NCBI GenBank assembly: GCA_025698895.1
Contig: JAILWO010000002.1
Coordinates: 930,001 to 994,000 of the forward strand
DNA length: 64,000 bases
Reading direction: 5' to 3'
DNA from: Rhizobiaceae bacterium
Lineage (GTDB): Bacteria; Pseudomonadota; Alphaproteobacteria; Rhizobiales; Rhizobiaceae
The first letter of the stretch is position 1; every line of letters starts with the position of its first letter. Under the pieces are notes generated by a model that saw nothing but the letters and a program-made list of their open reading frames with translations, searched no databases and had not been told where the DNA came from. Positions 19,318-28,151 of the stretch are shown piece by piece. The position numbers and the translations under genes are program-made.

Positions 19318-19731
19318 TCAGGCGCTGGCTGCCGCCTTCGACTTGCCGGACTTCTTACTCGCCACCGTATTTGCCTTCGCGGGCGCCTTGGACTTGGCTG
19401 CCGCCTTGGGCTTCGTCTCAGCCTTCGTCGCGGCAGCCGCCTTGGACTTGCTAGTCTTGCCCGAAACAACGCCGGCGATCGGAGCGGCAACGGCGCTCGC
19501 CGCGTTCTTGACCTTGGAGGCTGCCCGGCCGACGACCGACTTCTTCGGCTTGGCGCCCTCGACTTCCTCGACGGGCGCGGCCGGCACGTTCTTCTTGATC
19601 GAGTCGATAGCCTTCATCGCGGAGGCACGGGTCTTGTAGCCTTCCGATGCGAACATCGGCTCACCATTGCTTGCAACGAAACGAAAACGCGTCTCGCCTT
19701 TCTTGTCCTTGTAGACCTCGAATTTGCTCAC
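19318..19731 (-). CDS. DUF1508 (YegP-like) protein with Ala/Lys-rich tail
   Basis: 137 residues from a GTG start (19731) preceded by GGGGGA; the open frame further upstream has no family similarity. Residues 1-48 are a single DUF1508/UPF0339 unit (SKFEVYKDKKGETRFRFVAS ... EGYKTRASAMKAIDSIKKN). The remaining about 85 residues are Ala/Lys-rich with SKAAAATKAETKPKAAAKSK-type repeats, like histone H1 tails, so nucleic-acid binding is possible. The function of DUF1508 is not known. Confidence 0.8.
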   Translation of the reverse strand: MSKFEVYKDKKGETRFRFVASNGEPMFASEGYKTRASAMKAIDSIKKNVPAAPVEEVEGAKPKKSVVGRAASKVKNAASAVAAPIAGVVSGKTSKSKAAAATKAETKPKAAAKSKAPAKANTVASKKSGKSKAAASA

Positions 19732-19867
19732 GGGCGATATCCCCCGAATGACGACAAGTCTTGCAGGGAGCAAGGTGGCACCATTGACGCCTTCTGTCGA
19801 GTGAGCGCCAAGTCCAAAGCCGGTGTCGTTGCCGGTTTTCCTTAGGTTTTGACGAGGAAACGGCACT

Positions 19868-19984
19868 CTATCTCAGCTGCTTCGGCCGGGCCTCGGCGAA
19901 CTCACCGTTCAGCCGACATTCGGGACAGTCGGCGCATTCCTCGATCAAGTCGCGCGCGTCATTGGCCAGGAGATGGTTCGAGCG
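19868..19984 (-). pseudogene. 5'-truncated remnant of an alpha/beta hydrolase (C-terminal 38 codons)
   Basis: On the minus strand this 117-base stretch aligns without gaps to the last 117 bases of the hydrolase gene at 21886-22560, at roughly 80 percent identity by eye. The frame is still open: it reads ...NHLLANDARDLIEECADC, then RLNGEFAEARP and ends at TAG (19870-19868), against HFFANDADVLIEECADYVD and RLNGELAEARP in the intact gene. Nothing of the first about 185 residues remains. It is probably a duplicate that lost its 5' part. Confidence 0.75.
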
Positions 19985-20008
19985 ATGCCGACATTATCCT
20001 GGCGGAGG
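19982..20008 (+). repeat. Short fragment duplicated from the end of anmK
   Basis: 27 bases match anmK 19118-19144 at 24 positions (GATGCCGAC.TTATCCTGGC core). It abuts the hydrolase remnant, so the gap 19732-20227 is a mosaic of broken duplicated pieces. The rest of that gap (20009-20227) shows no gene; it should contain the promoter for the hydrolase at 20228. Confidence 0.5.
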
Positions 20009-20227
20009 GCGTGGTGACGTCCGCTGCCGGGCACGGTAGAATTGGTGGTGGCCAGTGGGGCGAATTTGACATTCGAGTCGAGATCGCGGGTGGGTTCGCG
20101 CTCAATGTCGACTTCGAAACTTCCCGGAATCAACGGGTTGTTAGGGTTCCTTTAACTCCGGCATTGGCCCGCGGACGTGCAGAAGCGGGATGCGACTACC
20201 GGAAACGGGCCACTGGGAGGGGCACCG

Positions 20228-21145
20228 ATGGCAGTTGTCGAACGGGCGGGCGGCGACAGCACGCGGTCGGATATTTCCTTTTCCTCAGGTGACCAGCGTT
20301 GCGCGGCTTGGCTTTACCGGCCGCGCGCGCCGACATCGGCCGGTGTGGTGGTTATGGCGCATGGTCTGGGGGCTCCGCGACATGCCCGCCTCGACGTTTT
20401 CGCCGCGCGCATCGCCGCCGCCGGCATTGCCGTGGTGCTCTTCGACTACCGTCATCTGGGTGCCAGCGAGGGGCAGCCGCGCCAGCTCGTCGACATCGGT
20501 CGCCAGCTCGCGGACTGGCGCGCCGCGGTGGCGTTCGCCCGCGGTCTCGAGGGCATCGATCCCGAAAAGATCGCGCTGTTCGGAACGTCCTTCGGAGGCG
20601 GGCACGCGCTGGTGACCGCGGCGGAGGGAACCGGAATTGCCGCCGTGGTGGCGCAGACGCCGTATCTGGATCCACGCGGATCGGCCCGCTACCGGCCTCG
20701 CGGACTGGCCTTTGCCGGGCTCGTGCTCATCGCCTTTGCGGACAGGTTCGGAGGCCGGCTTGGCCTCCCGCCGCTGACAATCCCGATCTGCACGGCGCCG
20801 GGCCGAATCGGAGCTCTCGCCACGCCGGACGCGCGCGAGGGTTTCCGCATCCTCGACGTCGACGGCGCCGGCGTGAACAGGATCGCGGCGCGGGTGATGC
20901 TCGAACTGCCGGACTACCGGCCAGGCAAACGGGTGACCGATGTGAGATGTCCCGTCCTCTACGTGCTGGCAGAGGAGGACTGGCTGGTGCCTATCGATCA
21001 TGCGCTGCGGATCGTGGCTGAGACGCCGAATGCCCGGCTTCACCGTTTCCCTGGCGGCCATTTCGATGTCTATCGGACCGAAACGCCCCTCTTCGAGAAC
21101 ATCATTGCGGCCGAGGTCGCCTTCCTGAAAAGTGTGCTCTGCTAA
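20228..21145 (+). CDS. Alpha/beta hydrolase
   Basis: 305 residues from the ATG at 20228, which has GGGAGGGGC upstream. Serine-hydrolase fold: VVVMAHGLGAPRHARLD (oxyanion region, about 42), nucleophile elbow GTSFGGG (about 120), Asp in LAEEDWLVP (about 253) and His in FPGGHFDVY (about 282), an intact triad order. The layout resembles dienelactone-hydrolase/acetyl-xylan-esterase-like members, but the substrate cannot be told. It lies alone between degraded duplicated sequence and a convergent PaiB-like gene. Confidence 0.8.
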   Translation: MAVVERAGGDSTRSDISFSSGDQRCAAWLYRPRAPTSAGVVVMAHGLGAPRHARLDVFAARIAAAGIAVVLFDYRHLGASEGQPRQLVDIGRQLADWRAAVAFARGLEGIDPEKIALFGTSFGGGHALVTAAEGTGIAAVVAQTPYLDPRGSARYRPRGLAFAGLVLIAFADRFGGRLGLPPLTIPICTAPGRIGALATPDAREGFRILDVDGAGVNRIAARVMLELPDYRPGKRVTDVRCPVLYVLAEEDWLVPIDHALRIVAETPNARLHRFPGGHFDVYRTETPLFENIIAAEVAFLKSVLC

Positions 21146-21213
21146 GGCGTGTCGACGTTCATACCTGGCGGGTTGCCAATGCCTTCGGCAGCCTGCGTTC
21201 CGGCCTTGAAAGG

Positions 21214-21867
21214 TCAGGTACCGCCCGTATTGCCGAAGGCGCGCACCATATCCGCCATGGACGCGTCGGCCGTATCGCCGCGCGCCTCGAGGCCGGCCAC
21301 GACGCCGGCCCGGTCGGCGGCCGGGCGATTCTGGCTCACCTTCCATTTGCCCTGAAGGTCCGTGATCGCGATCTCCAGCCCGACAATGCCCTTGATCTGC
21401 GCTTCCACGAACTTTTCCGGTGCGTCCGTCACGTGCCAAGGTTCGTCGCGCCCGCCCTCGTGCAGGGCCGTCAGCTCCGCGATCTGGCCGGCGAGCCAGT
21501 CGCGGTCGTGGATCACCCGCGCCGTGCCGCGTGCCTGCACGATCGCGTAGTTCCAGGTGGGCACGACCTTGCCGGTCTCTCGCTTGGTCTCATACCAGGA
21601 CGGCGTGATGTAGGTGTCGGCGCCGCGAAAAACGGCGAGCACGGTCAGCCGCGACTGCGCCTCGAGCAGGCCCCAATGCGCGTTCGCCTTCGACAGATGC
21701 GCGCGCAAACGGCCGTGCGGCCCTTCGCCGGCGTCGAGCAGGAAGGGCAGGAGATCGGCAACTGGTCCTTCCGGGCCATTCGACACCAGAAGGCCAAGCG
21801 GATGGGTTCGGATCAGGTCATGCATCACCTCCGGCCGCGTCTCGCGATGGTGCGGTGGCTGATACAT
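21214..21867 (-). CDS. FMN-binding negative transcriptional regulator, PaiB family
   Basis: 217 residues with a split-barrel flavin-binding fold: MYQPPHHRETRPEVMHDLIR at the N-terminus, HPLGLLVSNGPEG, LRAHLSKANAHWG, SWYETKRETGKVVPTWNY and a conserved C-terminal KWKVSQNRPAADRAGV. The family is named from Bacillus PaiB, linked to protease gene regulation and polyamine metabolism; many members are probably flavin-dependent reductases. The gene ends close to the convergent hydrolase and starts 18 bases after the downstream hydrolase stop, so it may be co-transcribed with the gene at 21886. Confidence 0.85.
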   Translation of the reverse strand: MYQPPHHRETRPEVMHDLIRTHPLGLLVSNGPEGPVADLLPFLLDAGEGPHGRLRAHLSKANAHWGLLEAQSRLTVLAVFRGADTYITPSWYETKRETGKVVPTWNYAIVQARGTARVIHDRDWLAGQIAELTALHEGGRDEPWHVTDAPEKFVEAQIKGIVGLEIAITDLQGKWKVSQNRPAADRAGVVAGLEARGDTADASMADMVRAFGNTGGT

Positions 21868-21885
21868 GCCCTCTTTCTCCGCCGG

Positions 21886-22560
21886 TTATCTGAGCCGCCT
21901 AGGCCGGGCCTCGGCAAGTTCGCCGTTCAGCCGGCGGTCGACATAGTCGGCGCATTCCTCGATCAGGACGTCCGCGTCATTGGCGAAGAAATGGTTGGCG
22001 CCCGGCAGGGTGCGCTGGGTAATCGTGATGCCCTTTTGCGCATGCAGCTTGTCGACCAGCGTCTGCACGTCCTTGGGCGGGGCGACGCGATCGGCGTCGC
22101 CATGGATGATCAGGCCGGACGAGGGGCAAGGCGCCAGGAAGGAGAAGTCGTAGATGTTGGGCTGCGGTGCGACCGAGATGAAGCCCTCGATCTCGGGCCG
22201 GCGCATGAGAAGCTGCATGCCGATCCATGCGCCGAAGGAATAGCCCGCCACCCAGCAGCTCTTCGAGTCGGGATGCAGAGACTGCACCCAGTCGAGCGCG
22301 GCGGCGGCGTCCGACAGCTCGCCCATGCCATGGTCGAACTCGCCCTGGCTGCGGCCGATGCCGCGGAAATTGAAGCGCAGCGCGGTGAAATTGCGCTTCT
22401 GGAACATGTAGAACAGGTCGTAGATGATCTTGTTGTTCATCGTGCCGCCGAATTGCGGATGCGGATGAAGCACGATGGCGATCGGCGCGTTCTTCTCCGT
22501 CGACGGCTGGTAGCGCCCCTCGAGACGACCGGCAGGACCTGCGAAAATGACTTCTGGCAT
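21886..22560 (-). CDS. Alpha/beta hydrolase (conserved serine-hydrolase-like protein)
   Basis: 224 residues from MPEVIFAGPAGRLEGRY, with GGAG before the ATG; the open frame upstream is spurious. Motifs: IAIVLHPHPQFGGTMNN, FNFRGIGRSQGEFDHG, nucleophile elbow GYSFGAW (about 103), IIHGDADRVAPP (Asp, about 160) and GANHFFAND (His, about 196). This is the widespread HPHP/GGT hydrolase family next to suf and other core genes in alphaproteobacteria; substrate unknown. A truncated relative of its C-terminus lies at 19868-19984. Confidence 0.85.
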   Translation of the reverse strand: MPEVIFAGPAGRLEGRYQPSTEKNAPIAIVLHPHPQFGGTMNNKIIYDLFYMFQKRNFTALRFNFRGIGRSQGEFDHGMGELSDAAAALDWVQSLHPDSKSCWVAGYSFGAWIGMQLLMRRPEIEGFISVAPQPNIYDFSFLAPCPSSGLIIHGDADRVAPPKDVQTLVDKLHAQKGITITQRTLPGANHFFANDADVLIEECADYVDRRLNGELAEARPRRLR

Positions 22561-22640
22561 AGGAACTCCACTCGATGCCCGCCAACGGACCACGCGCGCC
22601 TGCGGCTGCGCCGACCGACGAACGCGTCTCATGCGCGACC

Positions 22641-22669
22641 TTGACGACGGCTCGCGAGACTCATAGAAC
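22641..22669 (+). promoter_or_regulatory. Sigma-70 promoter of the suf operon
   Basis: TTGACG (22641-22646), exact 17-base spacer, TAGAAC (22664-22669; 4 of 6). The start point would fall near 22676, inside the Irr-like box, about 130 bases before the first suf gene. Confidence 0.55.
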
Positions 22670-22672
22670 CAG

Positions 22673-22689
22673 TTTAGAATTGTTCCAAA
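22673..22689 (+). promoter_or_regulatory. Irr box (iron control element) of the suf operon
   Basis: TTTAGAA-TTG-TTCCAAA: a 7-3-7 inverted repeat with one mismatched pair, matching the TTTAGAA-N3-TTCTAAA type bound by the Irr regulator in Rhizobiales. It overlaps the predicted transcription start, a repressor position. In Agrobacterium the equivalent suf operon is controlled by iron through Irr and RirA. Confidence 0.65.
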
Positions 22690-22804
22690 CTAGCCGCGGC
22701 CTTCGCTGCAAGGCCGTCCAAGGCCGGCTAGATAGGATGGACAGCCTCGCGATTTCAAGGAAATAACGCCGCCGACCCGCCAGTCGTGCAATCGGACTTC
22801 GAGG

Positions 22805-23974
22805 ATGACGAAAGAGCACATCTATCTCGACTACAACGCGACCGCGCCGCTGCTGCCCGAGGCGCATGCGGCGATGGTTGGCGCGCTGTCGGTGGATGCC
22901 AATCCGTCCTCCGTGCACGCGCCGGGCCGCGCGGCGCGTCGGATCGTCGAGGACGCGCGCCGCGATGTCGCGGATTTGGCCGGCGGCAAGGCGGAGCATG
23001 TTGTCTTCACGTCCGGCGCGACGGAGGCCGCCACGACGCTTCTCACGCCGCATTGGACGATGGGCCGCGCGCCGGTGCGCATGTCTCGGCTCTATGTCGC
23101 GGCGACCGATCATCCCTGCCTGCTCTCGGGCGGGCGTTTCGAGAAGGCCGAGATGACGGTGCTGCCGGTCGACGGCAACGGGGTGATCGATCTCGAGGCC
23201 CTGGAAAAGGTGCTGGCCGCGCATGATCGGACGCAGGGCCTGCCGCTGGTGGCCGTGCATGCGGCCAACAATGAGAGCGGCGTCCTCCAGCCCGTCGAGC
23301 ATATCGCGGGGATGGTCAGGGCGGCCGGTGGCGTGCTGGTGGTCGATGCCGTGCAGATGGCGGGACGGCTGCCGCTGGCGCTCGACAGCGGCAAGATTGG
23401 CGATTTCGTCATCCTGTCGGCGCACAAGATCGGGGCCCCGAAGGGTGTCGGGGCTTTCGTCGGGCGGTCGGACCTGATGATGCCGGCGCCGCTGGTGGTC
23501 GGCGGCGGCCAGGAAAAGGGCCACCGTGCGGGCACCGAGAACGTCGCCGGGGTCGCCGGTTTTGGCGCGGCGGCCCGCATTGCGCTGGCCGGCCTTGACG
23601 ACATGAAGGATGTCACCGCCCTCAGGGACCGTTTCGAGGCCACGGTGAAGGATCATGCCCCGGACGCGGTCTTGGTCGGCGGCGCCGCCGCGCGCCTGCC
23701 CAACACGCTGTTCTTCGCCGCGCCTGGTATGAAGGCCGAAACGCTGCAGATGGCCTTCGATCTGGAAGGCATCGCGCTGTCGGCGGGTTCGGCCTGCTCG
23801 TCGGGCAAGGTCGGCCCAAGCCACGTGCTGGCCGCGATGGGGCTGGACGCGGATGCCGGGGCGATACGGGTCTCGATCGGGCGCGCGACGACAGAAAACG
23901 AGCTGAATGCTTTCGCTGAAACCTGGGAGAGGATCGTGGCCCGGCGCGCGGAGCGCCGACGAAGCGCCGCCTGA
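22805..23974 (+). CDS. sufS2: Cysteine desulfurase (NifS/IscS-like), first gene of the suf operon
   Basis: PLP enzyme that takes sulfur from cysteine for Fe-S clusters. 389 residues. The N-terminus IYLDYNATAPLLPEA and VFTSGATEAATT are typical of group I desulfurases. The PLP lysine is in ILSAHKIGAPKGVG (about 208) and the sulfur-carrying Cys in LSAGSACSSGK (about 330). The short spacing around that Cys separates it from the group II SufS encoded later at 28152. The symbol follows the sufS2-B-C-D-S1-X-A order of Agrobacterium. A gap of 145 bases with a hairpin separates it from sufB. Confidence 0.88.
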   Translation: MTKEHIYLDYNATAPLLPEAHAAMVGALSVDANPSSVHAPGRAARRIVEDARRDVADLAGGKAEHVVFTSGATEAATTLLTPHWTMGRAPVRMSRLYVAATDHPCLLSGGRFEKAEMTVLPVDGNGVIDLEALEKVLAAHDRTQGLPLVAVHAANNESGVLQPVEHIAGMVRAAGGVLVVDAVQMAGRLPLALDSGKIGDFVILSAHKIGAPKGVGAFVGRSDLMMPAPLVVGGGQEKGHRAGTENVAGVAGFGAAARIALAGLDDMKDVTALRDRFEATVKDHAPDAVLVGGAAARLPNTLFFAAPGMKAETLQMAFDLEGIALSAGSACSSGKVGPSHVLAAMGLDADAGAIRVSIGRATTENELNAFAETWERIVARRAERRRSAA

Positions 23975-24082
23975 GCGGCGCATGCCTGTCCTGCGCACTG
24001 ATCACGGCCGGGCCGGTGACATGGGGCGCATGGATCACTACATGGAGGGCAACCCAACGGGCCCGCCCTTGACGTCGACGAC

Positions 24083-24103
24083 TGCCGGGCCTTGACCCCG
24101 GCA
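24083..24103 (+). other. Hairpin just before the sufB ribosome site
   Basis: TGCCGGG (24083-24089), 7-base loop, CCCGGCA (24097-24103), a perfect 7-bp stem two bases before GATGGAGA. It could stabilise or uncouple sufB mRNA from the first gene; no regulator can be named. Confidence 0.35.
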
Positions 24104-24119
24104 AGGATGGAGAACGCCA

Positions 24120-25627
<1,508 letters not shown>

Positions 25628-25631
<4 letters not shown>

Positions 25632-25948
25632 CGATCAAGCGGATATGGCATGGCTGGACCGAGCCGGAGAAGGCGGACGAATACCAACGGCTTCTTCAGC
25701 AAGAGGTCTCGGTCGGGATCGAGGACATGGGCATCGCCGGCCTGAAGCGCTTCGAGATGCTGCGTCGTGACCGAGGTGACGAGGTGGAATTCGTGACGAT
25801 CATGGAGTTTGCCAACCTGGACGCGGTCAAGACTTTGGTCGGCGATGATTACGAGCAGTGCTATGTGCCGGCGGCGGCCCGCGCAGTGCTCAAACGCTTC
25901 GAAGAGCGTTCCGCACACTACGAATTGCTTGAAGCACGAACCTATTGA
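25628..25948 (+). CDS. Small antibiotic-biosynthesis-monooxygenase-fold (ABM-like) protein inside the suf operon
   Basis: 106 residues from a GTG overlapping the sufB stop. The pattern [20 protein letters not shown], then [20 protein letters not shown] and [20 protein letters not shown] is that of a dimeric alpha-beta barrel: a short strand, a helix, then the FxxVxxWxS-like strand-helix repeat. Such folds include cofactor-free monooxygenases and haem-degrading enzymes, but no catalytic residue can be assigned. It sits between sufB and sufC with no promoter of its own, so it is made with the Suf scaffold. A role in Suf function is untested. Confidence 0.7.
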
Positions 25949-25959
25949 ACGGACTGAAC

Positions 25960-26715
25960 ATGCTTGAAATCAAGAACCTGCACGCCCGCATCGCCGAGGA
26001 CGGCACCGAGATCATCCGCGGGCTCGACCTGACCGTGAAGGCGGGCGAGGTCGCCGCCATTATGGGTCCGAACGGCTCGGGCAAGTCGACGCTGTCCTAC
26101 GTGCTGGCCGGTCGGGAAGACTACGAAGTGACCGAGGGCGACATCCTCTACAATGGCGAGTCCATCCTCGACCTCGACCCGGCGGAGCGCTCGGCCAGGG
26201 GCATCTTCCTGGCGTTCCAGTACCCGATGGAGATTCCGGGCGTGGCGACGATGGAATTCCTCAAGGTGGCCATCAACGCCCAGCGCCGCGCGCGCGGCGA
26301 GCCCGAACTGAAGGTTCCCGATCTCATCAAGAAGGTCAGGGAAGCCTCCGGTAGCCTCGACATGGACATGGCCATGCTGAAGCGCCCGCTCAATGTTGGC
26401 TTTTCCGGCGGCGAAAAGAAGCGTGCCGAAATCCTGCAGATGAAGCTTCTCGAACCGAAACTGTGCGTGCTCGACGAGACCGATTCGGGCCTGGACATCG
26501 ACGCGCTGAAGATCGTGGCCGACGGCGTCAACGCACTGCGCTCGCCCGACCGGGCCTTCGTGGTCATCACGCACTACCAGCGCCTGCTGGAGCATATCGT
26601 GCCGGACACGGTGCACGTGCTGTCGCGCGGGCGCATCGTGAAATCCGGCGACAAATCGCTGGCGCTCGAACTGGAACGCGGAGGCTATGCCGGCATCGTC
26701 GGCGAGGCCGCCTGA
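25960..26715 (+). CDS. sufC: Fe-S cluster assembly ATPase SufC
   Basis: ABC-type ATPase that drives conformational change in SufBCD. 251 residues from ATG 25960, 11 bases after the ABM-like stop; a TTG 15 bases earlier is less likely. Walker A GPNGSGKSTLSYVLAG (about 34), the SufC-specific FLAFQYPMEIPGV, signature GFSGGEKKRAEILQM (about 148), Walker B LCVLDETDSGLDIDALK and the switch His in VITHYQRLL. No membrane segment, as expected. Confidence 0.97.
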   Translation: MLEIKNLHARIAEDGTEIIRGLDLTVKAGEVAAIMGPNGSGKSTLSYVLAGREDYEVTEGDILYNGESILDLDPAERSARGIFLAFQYPMEIPGVATMEFLKVAINAQRRARGEPELKVPDLIKKVREASGSLDMDMAMLKRPLNVGFSGGEKKRAEILQMKLLEPKLCVLDETDSGLDIDALKIVADGVNALRSPDRAFVVITHYQRLLEHIVPDTVHVLSRGRIVKSGDKSLALELERGGYAGIVGEAA

Positions 26716-26725
26716 GGTGACGCAG

Positions 26726-27994
26726 ATGAACGTTCACGCAACAACGACGCCGACGCGTACCGCCGCCGAGCAGGCGCTCGTCGACGGTTTCGCCGCGCGC
26801 GTCTCCGACTTTCCGGGCGACGCCGCCACGGTCTCGGCCCGCGACGAGGCGGTGGAGAGGCTGAAGGCTGGCCTGCCGACGCGCAAGGTTGAAGCCTGGC
26901 ACTATACCGATCTGCGCCGGCTCCTGGCGAAGGTCCCGCCGCATGATCCGACTGCGGGTGTCGAGCCGCTCGCGCCGGTGCTACCGGATTCCGCCATCCT
27001 GGCTGTGAGGAACGGCATCGCCGAGGCCGCGCCCGCGATCGAGGGCATCGAGATCGTCCGTGTCGCCGAGGCGCTGGCCGAAGGCCGTATGGCGTCGCTC
27101 GCGCCTCTGGACGGCGATGACGTGGTGACGCGGCTCAACACGGCCTTCGTCACCGACGGCTTCGATCTCCTCGTGGCGGAGGGGCAGGACATCGCGACGT
27201 CACTCGAACTGCAGAACCTTCACGCGGGCGGTCAGGTGCATGCCCGCTTCGGCCTCAAGGCCGGGCGCGGCTCGACCGTCACGGTCGTCGAGCGGCAGGC
27301 GGGGACGGGCGAGGCCCTGTCGAGCAGCGTTTCCGAGGTCACGGTCGAGGACGACGCCTCGGTGCGCTGGCTGATCGTGCAGGAGCAGGACGCCGGAACC
27401 TCCCACATGGCGCAATTCCGCGCGCGTCTGGGCCGTAACGCGAGGCTCACCCTGTTCATCATGAATGCCGGCGGCAGGCTGGTCAGGCAGGAAGTGCGGG
27501 TGGACCAGTCGGGCGAAGGCAGCGACTTCCAGCTTCGCGGAGTGAACCTTCTGGCCGGCGAAGGCCACACCGACGTGACGATGGTGCTCGACCATTCCGC
27601 GCCGCACACGACCTCGACGGAACTGCTGCGCAACGTCGCGACCGATCGCGCGCACGGTGTGTTCCAGGGGCAGATCAGGGTCGATCGCATCGCCCAGAAG
27701 ACCGATGCGCGCATGGCCTGCAACACGCTGCTTCTGTCGGATGATGCCGAGTTCTCGACCAAACCGGAACTCGAGATCTTCGCCGACGACGTGGCCTGCG
27801 GCCACGGCGCGACGGTGACCGAGATCGATCATGACCATCTGTTCTACCTGATGGCGCGCGGCGTTGACGAGAAGACGGCGCGTGGCCTGCTGGTCAAGGC
27901 CTTCCTGCGCGAGGTCGTCGAGGAACTGGACGATGAACCGGTGGTCGAGGCGCTGGAGGCGAAGCTCGACCAGTGGTTCGCGGAGCATGGGTGA
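26726..27994 (+). CDS. sufD: Fe-S cluster assembly protein SufD
   Basis: SufB paralogue that completes the SufBCD complex. 422 residues from the ATG at 26726, with GAGG before it. The N-terminal helical part has KVEAWHYTDLRRLLAKV; the beta-helix region has FQLRGVNLLAGEGHTDVTMV, HTTSTELLRNV, HGVFQGQIRVD and QKTDARMACNTLLLSDDA. The C-terminus keeps CGHGATVTEIDHDHLFYLMARG. The end is followed by a large palindromic repeat before sufS. Confidence 0.95.
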   Translation: MNVHATTTPTRTAAEQALVDGFAARVSDFPGDAATVSARDEAVERLKAGLPTRKVEAWHYTDLRRLLAKVPPHDPTAGVEPLAPVLPDSAILAVRNGIAEAAPAIEGIEIVRVAEALAEGRMASLAPLDGDDVVTRLNTAFVTDGFDLLVAEGQDIATSLELQNLHAGGQVHARFGLKAGRGSTVTVVERQAGTGEALSSSVSEVTVEDDASVRWLIVQEQDAGTSHMAQFRARLGRNARLTLFIMNAGGRLVRQEVRVDQSGEGSDFQLRGVNLLAGEGHTDVTMVLDHSAPHTTSTELLRNVATDRAHGVFQGQIRVDRIAQKTDARMACNTLLLSDDAEFSTKPELEIFADDVACGHGATVTEIDHDHLFYLMARGVDEKTARGLLVKAFLREVVEELDDEPVVEALEAKLDQWFAEHG

Positions 27995-28015
27995 GGATGA
28001 GGCACCGGTGAGATA

Positions 28016-28137
28016 CCCCTCATCCGACCTCGCCTCGCTCGGCCACCTTCTCCCACAAGGGGAGAAGGCAGTACGCCTGACCTTCTCCCCTTGTGGGAGA
28101 AGGTGGATCGGCGCGCAGCGCCGAGACGGATGAGGGG
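28016..28137. repeat. 122-bp Rhizobiales-type palindromic repeat between sufD and sufS
   Basis: Outer arms CCCCTCATCCG (28016-28026) and CGGATGAGGGG (28127-28137); inner perfect 26-bp inverted repeat at 28043-28068 and 28081-28106 (CCACCTTCTCCC...). Each inner arm is itself near-palindromic (CTTCTCCCACAAGGGGAGAAG). This is the CCTTCTCCC/GGGAGAAGG intergenic repeat common in Mesorhizobium and relatives. In mRNA it would form a long hairpin and could lower or buffer expression of sufS and sufT relative to sufBCD. Confidence 0.85.
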
Positions 28138-28151
28138 TGGAAAGGCTGGAA

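Noticed and set aside
28016-28137. Insertion sequence or CRISPR-like element between sufD and sufS
   Set aside because: No transposase, no target duplication and no repeated spacers; it is a nested palindrome of the known intergenic repeat type.
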